Source of the DNA: Kappaphycus alvarezii
Taxonomy: Eukaryota; Rhodophyta; Florideophyceae; Gigartinales; Solieriaceae
DNA length: 64,000 nt
Assembly: GCA_002205965.3 (NCBI GenBank)
Contig: NADL03000018.1
Coordinates: forward strand, 744,001-808,000
Direction of reading: 5' to 3'
Made by a program: the position numbers and the translations under genes. Numbering within the stretch: position 1 is the stretch's first letter; the number at the start of each line of letters is the position of its first letter. The notes beneath the pieces were generated by a model. The model was not told where the DNA came from. It saw only the letters and a list, made by a program, of their open reading frames with translations, and ran no database searches. This document shows, in pieces, positions 34,450 to 45,645 of the stretch.

Positions 34450-35900
34450 ATTCCTACTCTTCCCTCAGTGAATTCCTGGCGCGAGGACCATTTGATCGCA
34501 GCGTTACGAGTCCAGAGGTAGGGGTCGCTGTAGAGTTCCTTGAAACACAAACATCCAGACTAATAGACAAGGCCCGTTCAATCGCAATCTGCATAAGGCG
34601 CTCTCTTCGCCATTCTTCAGCCTCCAATTTCTGCCTCTTACCTCTCTCGAACCTCCCTTTTTCGCGTTTCTTTCCATCGCAGCAACTGCCTCAAACATCT
34701 TCTTATGTTCCCTACCCTCTCCTTTTTGTTGGCCTCTGAAAACACCGTGCCAAGCACTTCTTCGAAATTTTCACGAACCTCTCCTTTTCTAAGCTTCCTT
34801 TTCATCGCAGCAACTCTTTCCAATCTCTTCCGACCTTCCTAATCCTCTCTCTCTTGTTCGCCTCTAAAACCACCAAACCAAGAATTTCTTCAACAATAAC
34901 CTGAACCTCTCCTTCTGCGCATCTCCTGTCCCTGTCCATAACCCATTTCTCTGCCTTTTCCCTCGACAACTAAGCGTCATTCTCAATCACCACAACTTGT
35001 TGCCTGATCCCGGCAAATCTCTTCCCTGCATACGCAGGCTGCTGCTTAAGTCGGTTTTCCTCGGCGATAGCTTCATCAAGATCCCGGCGGCGACGTGCCG
35101 ACTCATTCATTTGGTGAATGATATCTGGCTCCCAAGGCAGGGTACCACTGACATCATTGTTGGCCTTGAACTGCCTCACCCACTCCGCACCTTCCTCATC
35201 AGCTTGTGTTGAGTCAGTCACCTCACCGGCTATACCACCGCGGAGATAAGTCGTCTGCTGGTGTCAGTGGAATGATCATGAGGATCACATACAGTGTTCT
35301 GCTCCGGTGCCAAAGGAACAGGTCGAATATCCTCAATTAGTTTTGATTTTTTCCCGGTCAACTCACTTGTCCTATAACCAGGGGGAGTACTGGGTTGACC
35401 CTATTGTAGAGTACATGTCTCTGAAGGCACCAAATCACGTTGAATCTCATCATTTCCCGTGCTTGTCTCCGTAGTCACATGAGACCTGCGAGGTTTTTTG
35501 ACGACAATCAACGGTGCGTCGTCATCCCCATCAACATTGGTATCACCTTCGCGGGTATATGGTCGTCGCACATCATCCTCACGTACCCCATGCGCAACCA
35601 GTTGTTTACCTTAATGTACATCAACCCTACTACTTACCACTGGGAACCTTCTACATCCCTCCCTCTGGAACAACTTCATCTGTCCCCTGCGTACCACCAC
35701 AACCGTCGTTATCCAAACGACAACAGACCGCTTTCCAACCAAACTTTGAAACCCGTCTTCGAACGCCACCTGAATGTTCCTATCGGCAGCTCTCCTCTCC
35801 TGGAGGGTACTTCAGTTGTTGTCACCCGTAAAAAGATACGAAACTGGGTAGACATATTCTTCACGGCTGAAATAGTATCCTGATCTCAATCACTCCCATA
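34450..35900 (-). pseudogene. Charged N-terminal region preceding the helicase, with coiled-coil repeats
   Basis: The minus strand continues coding-like. 35221-34970 encodes an acidic/basic helix (WVRQFKANNDVSGTLPWEPD and SARRRRDLDEAIAEENRLKQ). 34950-34600 encodes glutamate/arginine-rich helices with two alike units (FEEVLGTVFSEANKKERV and VEEILGLVVLEANKRERI). 35700-35250 reads as a low-complexity linker (DDDAPLIVVKKPRRSHVTTE). Position and orientation suggest one protein with the helicase downstream, this being its N-terminal arm, but frame shifts and a possible intron prevent proof. The plus-strand frames at 35440-35883 are antisense. Confidence 0.5.
34708..34920 (-). repeat. Coding tandem repeat, about 126-bp period
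   Basis: Two DNA units, around 34708-34794 and 34836-34918, share CCTCTCCTTTTTGTTGGCC-like and ACCTCTCCTTCT-like blocks and translate on the minus strand into two similar 42-residue coiled-coil units with SEANKKER / LEANKRER cores. A third, weaker resemblance continues toward 34620. In-frame expansion of a coiled coil is the simplest reading. Confidence 0.65.
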
Positions 35901-37200
35901 CGCAGTGTGCGAGGACATAACTCTCAAATGGACAAGAATGTGACAGACTAATGCAATGAGTCCAGTCAGAAAGAGGTTTGACGTCTCGGAGCCATCTGTA
36001 CTGCCTTGTGAATGTCGCTGTGATTAACGAGATGGTCAGCCTTTAACACACGCCGTGGGGCTCGCTCTTTTACTTGGACCAAGCCTTAGTGTCCTTCATG
36101 AGCGTTATCCAAAACTCTGTTCTCAGTCTCCCCCAACCATGTTGACCAATGACTAAATGTGACCCAATAAACCACTCTCCATCAAATACACAATTAAGGT
36201 GTTTCAAAGGAGTACCAGAATCAAAACCATCCGCCAACCTCGTCCCTGCTTTCAAGGATGTCAGAAATCCACAACAGACATGTTCGTGGTCTCAGGAGCC
36301 TTGTCTATGATCGGAACAAAGGGCCAACATGTGCAAAGCAATTGAAATTAGAACCGCACGACCACAGGAAGAGACATACCAAACATAACGATTCCGCGGT
36401 GAGTTCTTCATCGACATCTTGCGGCGTGCAACAATGCTTATCCACTCATCTGTCATCCAAGTCCCCAAATCCCTCCCAATCCCAGCCAGCGGTATCGGTG
36501 CACGCATGAACTGCTTCTTCTTACCTTCAACATACTGAAGGAAGAGTCCACGGGTCCCAGAGAGAATCCTGGTGATGGTACTTCAAATTCTTTAGTACCT
36601 TTTGCAAGCGCAGTGCATGACCAGCAACCTTCTTCCGATCCCCAGATGCTAAAACACTGCCACCACCGCTGTATGTCGAATACCCCACCCTCACCATCCA
36701 AGATTCCAGTTCACTACTCCTCCCCTGCAGCCACGCGTCGACCTTTTCCGAATCCCCCACATCCCGCATGTACAACGGAACTCGCTTCCTCCTATGATGT
36801 GCTGCCTTGATGGCTGCCGACTGGAGTCACCTACTCCATTACCTCCGCAGAGGACTTGTAAATCGCACTGCGCCCACTCGCATTCGCTGGTGCAGCAGAT
36901 TCCTCGCCGCGACCCCCGTATCGGAATTTTGAACACGACCAGATGGGTCGACGCCAATTGCCGTGCTGGCTGAGTCCCGCGTGCGCTTGCGGGATCTGCG
37001 GGGCGGAATGGCGCTTGGATCTGCCTTGAATACCGTAGTACGGTAGAGCTGTAGATGGATAATAGTGGTTAGTACAGGAAAATAGGATGGGTTGTGGTGT
37101 TGTTCTTGATTTGTAATGAGCTTACCGTTCAGGGGGCGGGCAAAACTCAAAACGGTGCAGATTTCGTTCCTTGAGGGGAGGCCGGTAAAACTCAAAACGG
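35901..37200 (-). pseudogene. Possible 5' exons of the same minus-strand gene, unknown
   Basis: Minus frames with protein-like composition occur at 37195-36839 (basic, RRSRKRTRDSASTAIGVDPS then GVAARNLLHQRMRVGAVRFT), 36775-36527 (YMRDVGDSEKVDAWLQGRSS then SGDRKKVAGHALRLQKVLKN) and 36255-36070 (FDGEWFIGSHLVIGQHGWGR). The first two join well if about 40 bp around 36830 are skipped. None matches a family I know. They may be N-terminal parts of the helicase protein or of a neighbour. Opposite-strand frames are shadows. A 45-bp two-unit repeat lies at the far end (37134-37218). Confidence 0.35.
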
Positions 37201-37218
37201 CTCAGAATGCGTTCCTTG
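37134..37218. repeat. 45-bp tandem repeat (two units)
   Basis: AAAACTCAAAACGG followed by TGCGTTCCTTG-like sequence occurs twice with a 45-bp period. It lies at the presumed 5' end of the minus-strand helicase region. Confidence 0.8.
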
Positions 37219-38261
37219 TAGACAGTTTAAAGGGAGATAGTGAGGTCGGAAAAGGAGATGTAGGGCGGAGACAAACCGTGATGCGAAAATAAATTGGCCG
37301 GTACGACAGAGTTTTGGAAGGCCGAATACTTGTTCCGGCAATCGTCGACCGTACTGCCATTTGAAAATTTCCTCTGTCCTTGTTTCAACCTGGCACATTC
37401 ATTGATAATTGATATGATATTAGCATATTATTCTGGAGAGATGTGACTGGTGAGTCGATCAGAATTGGATGGCCCAAAACCCCTGCATGTAGAAGATATT
37501 TTAAAGACTTTGAACATCTTACGTGACCACAGATTTTTAATCTCATTGACATTACGATTTGGTAGAAAAATTGTGTTACGGTTCTTTGAACCCTACTATT
37601 ACTTCTCTTGTATAATTGGTATTTTCACAAATTTTCGAAGGCCATGTTACCGCGTCGACAGTAAAAGCCTTTTAGTTACTAAATATGATATTTCACTTCA
37701 GAAAGGTGCTCTCACGAGTTCGTGATTGTGTTATATCTACCTGATAGAACTACCGATGGTGGTTTTTTGATTAAGAGCGTACCTAAAACGAATAAAAAGT
37801 GAAGACAGCAGCATGGCCCATGGCGCACGGCCGGGGAGTTCCCAAAACTATGAATCTGACTCTCGCTAAAGTAAACTTTCAAAGAGGCTCTCTTAGACAG
37901 TAATGATATACTAGTAGACTCCTATTATGTCGAGAGAACATGCAAAAGAATGAATTCCCCGTAACCAAGGCCGGTAATAATTTATTACGGGCGCTGGTTA
38001 CGTTGCTGTACAATGACTCTGATAGATTCAAGCTTGGTTGAACTTGGCGCTTGTTACATAGCTTATCTATGACTCTTAGATTCGAGCTTGGTTCAAACAA
38101 GAAAGGTTTCTTTATATGTCAGATTTATATCACGCTTGAATGCTGCTATTCTGATGGATCCAAAAGGATAATCACTTCCATTGTAACAAAAACACTATGG
38201 TTACATGAAATCAGCTGTCCTTGTTTGTATCATCACCGTCGTCGTTGTCATAGGTAAAACC
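37219..38261. other. Spacer with a 56-bp tandem repeat
   Basis: One 91-codon plus frame (37450-37725) has no recognisable domain. At 37991-38101 a unit beginning GCGC and ending near AAGCTTGGTTGAACTTG is repeated once at a 56-bp period with several changes. The minus frame 37879-38100 runs through this repeat and is not convincing as a gene. Confidence 0.5.
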
Positions 38262-41200
38262 GGTACCATTACATACGTAGAAGCGATTGACATAAAATTG
38301 CTCAGAGAGCCATCCTTATCGGTACGAACATGAAGCCGTAATATATGCAGCCCTTTTAGTATGTGGACAGAGACGTCTGGTCATTATATAACCTCTCACG
38401 ATGTATACAAGTCCTCGAATTCTATCCAGTGGGGATAATCCGTATTCCCTACTATATGCAGTTTCACTTTCATCTCTGCCCGTCCTAGACCACCGAAGAC
38501 TCATATAGTCCAGTGCTCTATCCACACCATCAGCTGGTAAATATGTTTCGCCCAGGATGTCGTAGTATCGCAAGAAGCAGTACTCTCCAATAAAACGAGG
38601 AATACAAATTTTGCTGTTCTCAATATTGTGTGAGATGCAATAAAGAGATCTGAGTCTTAGTCTGCCTGTATTTTATATCCTAATGAGTGAGAATAATCAC
38701 CCAAAACATACAGGAATACCAAGCACAGCGGAATCCGATTGGATGGTGTGCCCTTCCTCGAACATAACCGAATCTAATTTCGGAACATTCTACCCTTACC
38801 ATGTTGGAGCAGGTACTGCACGCTGGGATATGCGTAGATTGGTTTTTTCAACGTAAGAGACCTTCCTGTTGTGAGAGAATTTTAAAAGTGAAGGAGCTTC
38901 GTATCCAGAAACGAAAGCAGAAGGTGCAAAGGTGATTTTGACGTGTGTGGCTGTTCCCTCCACATCTAATCCCCCTACGTCGAGATTATTTGGCACTTTA
39001 AGTTTTCAAAACGCTCCTCGTCAATAACTCTCCTTCAGAGTCTGTAAAATCTTTCTGATCGAGCTCTTCTACCTTCTGCAAAATCCGCATATCATTATTC
39101 ACTCCCTCAGAGGCCGATAAACATAGCAGATCTTGTAGTGAAACTTCGAACCCCCCTTTACTAGACAAGCAGTGTCTAATTTAGCAGCCAAATCTCTCTT
39201 TTTTCATCCCCTTCCTTATATTCGGATTAGACTGTCGTGCATGTGCCCCTATACGATGGATAGTTTCCCTCATAGCAGAACGGCGACGTGTGGAGTTAAC
39301 TTGTAAAGTCTTTTGGATGTGATGTCAGCATATTCATAGAGACCAGCGTCGTTATACACTAAGCTCCCCATTCGCATCAGATCTTCCACGACGTGATCCA
39401 GCATGTGACATTTCAAAGTTCCCATGCTCGACTTCTGATATTCACCAAGAACTGAAACGGTAAAATCTTTAAATTTTTTATCGAATCGGTCGTGTGACTT
39501 AGTCGAATTTCATCCCACTCCTGTCTCCCGAATTGTGAGAAGTCAGTAAACGAAAAATGTCCACATAAATCACGAATATTTTTGTGATTGGGTTTTGCCA
39601 GATTCGTCGCAGTACCTGTCCATCATTGCTCCTAAAAAACGGTGATACTTGGTCAACAATTTTGTAATCCTTTGCCTCCAACATACCGGGCAGGCCATCG
39701 TCTCGGAACAGTCAATTGAAGCCTCCTTTCCCACTATCAATTGAGAAGTCAACATTAACGTTGTACCCAATTGGATTTCTACTCAAAAAGGAGAGAAAAA
39801 TGTTGAGTTCTCGTAATACTTCCCTCCTAATACTTTTGAACGTGCGGGTTACAGTAGCCCTCACTGATAATGATGAAGATTGTAACATCTCAGATTGAAG
39901 TCTGTCAAAGGCTTCATTCTTTATCAGTCTCGAGATACCCAAATGGAAGTTGTGCATTGGTTCGAAACCGAATATACTATATATGTACAAACTTGGACAT
40001 ATACAGTATATTCGGTTTCTGCCGACAATTGGTAAATTGTGCATAACTGGCTTCTTTGCGTACAAAGAATATTCCTGAAGCAGACATTGGGCTTATTCTC
40101 TGGAGTATTGACAGTGAGCTAGGCATTTACCTTCATTCAATCTAGCTTCACGCATGAACGCTTCGAAAATTTCAAATATATCGTTCGTATGCTGTAAAGA
40201 CCGCCTCAACGACTTAGTCCAGTATGGAAATTCATCTTTCCGGGCTAAGCATCGATGCCATGGAAGTGCTGTCTGTGTCCCCGCACGAACCGGCAATAGT
40301 TGCTTTGCTTCCGGTAGATCATCACAGTAGTTCGCTAGAACAGTATGGCACCTCCATTTCACCCATCCCTGTTCTCAGCAGTGAAACATTTTTTCGCAAC
40401 ATCACTCAGCGGCCGTGCGACCAAGTCGATCGCGTCTTGTATCGGAATATCATTTGGATTTTCATCAATTTGAGTGTATTTTGTGGATAGAAATGCATTT
40501 ATAGTGCTTCCGTCCTGTTGAGTCTTCTCCGAGCCTCCCCGAGAAAGTTCAGTATAGTGACGTGAAATGGGTAGAAGTCCACCGGCAGGGCTTGAGAGAT
40601 GTCACGGATTTGTCACTATAGAATTGCAGTATAAATAGTATAGATTGTTCACCGTCATCTTTCATTGTATATCAGCGTGCGTCTTTTTCATTATAACTCA
40701 TTATTGTCTGTCGTACAGCTGGTATGCATTCTCGTCCAAGGACAGAGTGAACCAGGATGGCATAATCCCAAATTACTTCCCAGCTCTCCCAGAATGTCTA
40801 GTGTTCGGACTTTCGACACATGATTCCTTAAACCATCAATGATGTTTCGAGAGTAAAATTGTATTGCAAGTGCCAATGCATGGAATGTCAAACTCACCAC
40901 ACTAAAACCATTACCGACAAATTCGCTCCGCTATCATCACTGGATCTAAAGACCTGTTCGAACGAGAGAAATTGAGAATTAAAAGCCTGACTGCAAAATT
41001 GCCGGAAAGATATCGATTCATACTGTTCCTTCGCAAGGTTCGTTCCTCCTTTCCTCTCAACCTCTTGAATCAGATTTGCCAGCTTCTCATACAACCTCGA
41101 CTCTCAATCTTCTTCTTCAACATCCTTGGCTTTATCTTGAAAGCAAACACCAGCTTGTTCAGAACTTCAGTCAACGATTTCTCTTCCTGTTCTGCCTGAA

Positions 41201-41462
41201 TAACTGATTCGTTCATGCCTTCCATTTCTCCGAATAAATCACGATCAATTGGGAGCCTTCTTGAATCACCTCCAAGATTATGCGGGATTGATGTCATCTT
41301 CTTGACAATATTGTCAGGTGGTCCTCGAACAGTTGCGAACGAACCTTTGAAATGTGAAACGCCATTCCAACGGAGATCTCGATGAGTACGGACATGGTTT
41401 CTTCGGATAGCGCAAAGTACGACGCGATCTCTGTTTTCCCATCTGCAAATCGAAAGAATCAT
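38262..41462 (-). pseudogene. Large transposase-like protein with PMHN motif, broken
   Basis: Minus-strand blocks in order: 41462-41070 (RDLRWNGVSHFKGSFATVRG and a basic C-terminal part), 41094-40894, 40362-40093 (FEIFEAFMREARLNEGKC), and 40065-39712 (HNLPIVGRNRIYC, FGFEPMHNFHLGISRLIK, FKSIRREVLRELNIFLSFLS). Next come 39700-39499 (LPGMLEAKDYKIVDQVSPFF), about 39440-39330 (KCHMLDHVVEDLMRMGSLVY followed by NDAGLYEYADI), 38996-38796, and 38573-38262 (LDRIRGLVYIVRG and EQFYVNRFYVC). PMHN followed by a small-residue helix is shared with TNP2/CACTA transposases (Transposase_21), and I recall whole proteins of this pattern in oomycete genomes. Multiple frame shifts and stops show it is dead. Terminal CACTA repeats were not found by eye. 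Confidence 0.6.
39964..40019. repeat. Inverted repeat inside the transposase remnant
   Basis: GAAACCGAATATACT at 39964-39978 is perfectly complementary to 40005-40019, and the next eight bases inward pair with one mismatch, leaving a loop of about ten bases. It falls in the stretch encoding the IYC...FGFEPMHN segment, which seems longer than the family pattern there, so a local inverted duplication is likely. Confidence 0.9.
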
Positions 41463-43370
41463 TTAATATTGGAGAGAGTAGATTTGTTTGACGAATGCAG
41501 AGACGTTGATGAGGCCAAGTGGGAAGTTATCCTCAAAGCAATAAATGCAAATCGACAGCAGTGCCGCCGTTCACTAGACTACAATACAGATAACATTGAT
41601 AGAGATTCTTTCGAAACTAGAACCGTTCCATAGCCTTCATAAATATATCGAAATTAATCACTACTTCCCATGTCCCATGACCAAGGAGAAGTACGGGATT
41701 ATAATACAAATTTCGATAGTTTGTGAACTGAAGAATGACCTTGGCATTGCTTCGAACTGTAAACAGTGAAAATGTAATAGTAAATGTATTATAAAATTTA
41801 AAGGGTAAATTTATGCAGATGCGTGGTAATGGAATAGACGCTTTTTATTAAATTCAAGTCCTCGCACCGTCTCACATCACACCATTTTTAATTTATATTT
41901 ACAAGATGGGAGGGCGGGGTCCCAAATTCTTTTGGATTCAAAAGTCGTGCACACTTCAATTTGTGGGTGGCACCTCGCAACTAGGATTGTACCGTGAAAG
42001 GTACAAGATCCAACGCCTCACCAACTCATGCCCCAGGAATGCTCGATCGGTCACCGCACCGCACCGCGCCCCAAGCATTGAGTTCGCGTTCTTAGCACCA
42101 CCAGCTCGTTCTCTTACCATTCTACGTCAAAATTGATTCAGCATCACAAAACTCGCCTTTGCTCAGTTCACCCGGTCACATCTTGGGACGTTGTGCACGC
42201 CATCCCACTCGATGCCGGCATTCTGTTCTCACTCTCGACTCCCAAGTCCTCGTTCACATCTATTGATCTCCAAATCAGTCGCACCTACCCTCCCTATGAC
42301 AGTGCGCCGCTTCATGTATGTGTTTGATTACCATTATGGTTACACACTACTTCGATGTCCTGTCGTGCGTGAACTTGAAAGGAGAGAGTTGCTTGCATCG
42401 ATAATGCTAGCTGTGGATATTGATTTGCTTATTTTTTTCATCTGCGCCTTGATAGTTCGCGAAGGGGAATGATTTTTATGCTTCACTAAGAGTTAGACTT
42501 TAGTTTTGTGGTGTAATATTGCGAATGACCGAGTTGGGTATTACTTTTGGGATAAAGTATAGGTGCCCACTGACAACAAATGATATTGTTTCCGTTTCTT
42601 GAATGAGATATGGCGGGAGTACTCAGTTAAGAGCGGAGAACTCGGTTCTGCAGAGCAAACATCCCAACTTACATAGTGGATTTGACTATTCAATTGTTTT
42701 CATGTGCGCTTCCTTATTTATGTCTGCATCTGAACCTGTCCTTATGGTCCTGTTACGGCATCGGACCTGATGATTTGACTTCCTTTGCGTACACCATTTT
42801 CGTTTTTTCGCATGTGTGTTTTTGCAACGCATACTTTTACTTGTGATGCTACCCGCACTGTCTCTCTTTTTGTACCACTGACACGGAACTTTCTTTTGAG
42901 GCGCGTTTCTATAACTGTTCCTGCGCTTCGGAGTCACTCGTACGGTTTTTCGTCTTGTGTCTCTTCTATGAGGTGTGTGCTACACCCCGTAACAACTTCT
43001 TTAAATGAGAGGATGCACTGCGCATACAGCCGCTTATGTTAGTGGGTCTAATATATTGTCTTGGAATGCGTTCGCGTGCGGCGGTTTTGAGATGTTCTTT
43101 GTTTGATTCTGCGATGCGTTCTGCAACGATGAGCGGATGACAGGCATGTCGGTTGCGCTACTGAGTCAAAATTGGTCTCTTGGCAAAGGTCGTTCGTGCG
43201 GTCTTGACGTTGTGTGTGGCAATGGAACAGTGACCAGCAGGAATGCTTTGTACTGTAGTCGTAATGTCATATTTCCAGTTAGAGTTGCATGCATCTCCTC
43301 AGTTCTATGACCGAGGAGTGCGAATAGCAAGCATTCTTGAAATAAAACGGAACACTACTTGGGCCTAATG
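41463..43370. other. No gene recognised; GC-rich patch at 41.9-42.4 kb
   Basis: 41900-42330 is GC- and C-rich with overlapping plus frames (41906-42136, 42133-42327, 42191-42472) that change frame without a domain. 42686-43042 has opposed basic frames. These may be old transposon remains or an untranslated part of the transposase gene. The remainder is AT-rich. Confidence 0.35.
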
Positions 43371-43374
43371 GGGC

Positions 43375-44260
43375 CAGGGACCGACTGATATGGCCCGGAA
43401 TGACCAGTTTAAGCCCCAAATTGTCCAAAACTGTGGCCCTTTAGGACCTTTTTAGGCCAGTACATTGGCTAGGAATATTGAATTAGTCCAGGATACCTGG
43501 GAGGTCCTGGGAGATCCCAAGAATTCCTGGACCTGAGATCTTGGAACCTTCTCCGTGGCCTTCGAGGAGTTCTGGAAACTTTCCCAGGATTCCTGAGACC
43601 TCTCAGGATATTGGTAAACTTTCAAGATTCTTGCTCTCGATACAGCCAGGTTTCATGGAAAATGACCAGGATTCCTGGGCAATCTCAGTGAAAACTAGTA
43701 GTCCAAAGCTATGACTCCTGGTGCCTGCTCCGGGATTCCTGGGATATCCTGGGAATTACTCCTGTTTATTTCTCAGGATTATATTATCTCTCACAGGTTT
43801 CCAGGGCTTAGAACCCAGGAATCTGGGTACGAGAACCAGGGTTTTTGGACTGACAGCCAGGAATCCTGGGTGTGTAGCAGTGAAGTACGAGGTGCGCCCC
43901 TAGTAATCCTGGGTTTTTGTTTCTCAGGACCCAGGTAGAGTCGCAGGATACTCCAGTATTCCCCCAGGATTCCTGGATTTTCCTGGATTCCTTCGTGTTT
44001 TCCTGGTATTGTCCTCTGTTAATAGCATTACGAAATGAAAAATCTACACGTCTTACGTAACCGATATTCCAGGAAACCGGCTAAGGGTTCCAGAATCCTG
44101 GCCTAGTACCCAATACCTGGGAGTAATTCCTGGTTCTCAATCCCAGGAAAATATTCCAGGACTCCTGGTCCAGGTATGGACCTAGCCGAAAACAGAATTC
44201 CTGTGGGTAAAATTTGGCTTGGAACCTGGGAAAATTACCAGGATGGGGGTATCCTGAACT
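43375..44260. repeat. Cluster of near-palindromic CCAGGAATTCCTGG motifs, B
   Basis: The same half-sites as in cluster A (CCAGGATTCCTGGG, AGGAATCCTGG, CCTGGGAATT) recur by my rough count about two dozen times, for example 43503-43535, 43583-43597, 43667-43681, 43730-43760, 43856-43870, 43960-43990, 44095-44180. Spacing is irregular and spacers do not align. GGGGCCAGGG-type sequences mark the left edge. Frames crossing it (43711-43938 plus, 44081-44374 minus) merely translate the motif. Confidence 0.75.
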
Positions 44261-45194
44261 TGGATAATTTCCTACGAAACCTTCATGTTCCGCTTCGTTT
44301 GGCAATTGAGCAGTTCCTTCCTCCACTAAGACGTCTGTTGGAGGTAATCCCGCTTTGATTTTGACAATCTTCAACGTGGCAGTTTTGAGACGGCCACGTA
44401 TCTTCCAGCTTACCTCAACTGACTATTTCCTTTGACCGCTTACAATGTCGATGGGGACGGCAATAACGGTTCCAGCGAGCATTTTGTCTTCCGCGCTGAC
44501 CCACACAAGCGCTTAACATCCGCAGCTGACGTAAAAAGGGAAAAACGACAGTGAATGAGATTTCCTGGAACGGTTTGTAGATCAATTTCTGTGAAAATTG
44601 AGGGGGGAATCGATGTATATCGCGTCAGGGAAAGTTTTCCTGCATTGATCAGAGTGGGAATTATCGAAAAGTTTGTTTAGATCGAGTATCTACGCGTTTA
44701 AAAGAGTACGTGGGAACTAAAAAAGGCGGCTAAAACATTTTTGTATTTAAAAAATATTGGTAAAGTTGTCCTCATATGAGGACAATGGTCCAATTGACAC
44801 TAGGGCTAATCGACGGTGTCTGTATGTGCACTCGTCTTGCAAAACCGCAATTCGGTGAGTAAAAAGGGAGCAACCAATTCATCTATCTTCCACCCAGACC
44901 CAGCTAGGAAAACACTTCTTTTTTTCAAAGTCTTCCGCAAGCGCCACTTTGTTTTTTTAACTTGGAACTCTAGACTCAGTGAGCACATTCGTAAAAATGT
45001 TACTGACTGTATTTAGAATGAGTTCATCCATCAATACCTAATCGCCAAAATTTCTCGAATTTTTCCAGCTCAAGAGGTGTTTGGGCTTATCAGTCTACCA
45101 GCCATAGAATTTCGGGCTAAGATAGAAATAGTTGAATTGTGTGAGTTTATTGCAAAATAGACACCTCTAAGGTGGAATAGCCTTGGTTTGCCCT
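44261..45194. other. No gene recognised; contains one MITE end
   Basis: Short opposing frames at 44806-45016 only. The MITE end at 44768-44802 is listed separately. The matching opposite end was not found upstream. Confidence 0.4.
44768..44802 (-). mobile_element. MITE terminal fragment
   Basis: TTGTCCTCATATGAGGACAA is followed by TGGTCCAATTGACAC and TA, the same end structure (palindrome, spacer, GGTCCAATAGACAC, TA) as the complete copies at 59843-60278 and 61757-62213, with one substitution in the terminal repeat. Sequence to the left does not resemble the rest of the MITE, so this is a solo end. Confidence 0.75.
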
Positions 45195-45645
45195 TTAGTG
45201 TGCACAATATTATAGCTCGCTTGCACCTTCTCACTTTAGAATAGGAACCTTCAACCCCCTCACGAGATTGAATGCAAGCCAAAGTGATAAATACCACAAT
45301 ACAGGGATTTATAGTCATAATACTTGGTAAGAACGAAACCGTCCCTGTTAATATCTTGAAGCTTGGAATATAGCACGTTGATGCGTTTTCTACGACAAAT
45401 GACGTGGCTTAGTCGGTGAGCAGCCGAGCCTTGGACCAATACTCTTGGATGACGGCCATTCCCCTTCAAAAGCACGCCGTATTGTGGTCACCTCTAAATC
45501 GGCCTGTGTTTTAACTAGGCCACCGGCTACTTTTTCGTGGATAGAAATGCTCCGCTGTCGGTACTTCGGATCCCGAACCATGGTTTCGTTGAAAGTTCAT
45601 AGAAATCCCAGCCTTACTACAACCCGCAGAAAACCACACCATTTA
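45195..45645 (+). mobile_element. LINE (RLE-type) 3' tail, copy 4
   Basis: Plus strand 45213-45310 reads SHFRIGTFNPLTRLNASQSD, matching the family's ARARAFNPLTSLNAAHAEKQ. 45315-45400 gives GKNETVPVNILKLGI for PGRNRLVPVPISTLGGWHP. 45550-45640 matches the 3' untranslated sequence of copies 1, 2 and 6 (TCCCGAACCATGGTTTCG and CAACCCGCAGAAAACCACAC). Frame shifts separate the blocks. The minus-strand frames at 45070-45475 are the antisense of this tail. Confidence 0.78.

Noticed and set aside
35440-35883. 147-codon plus-strand ORF as a gene
   Set aside because: It is antisense to a better minus-strand coding-like region, and its composition (proline/histidine/threonine) is what the complement of a charged frame gives.
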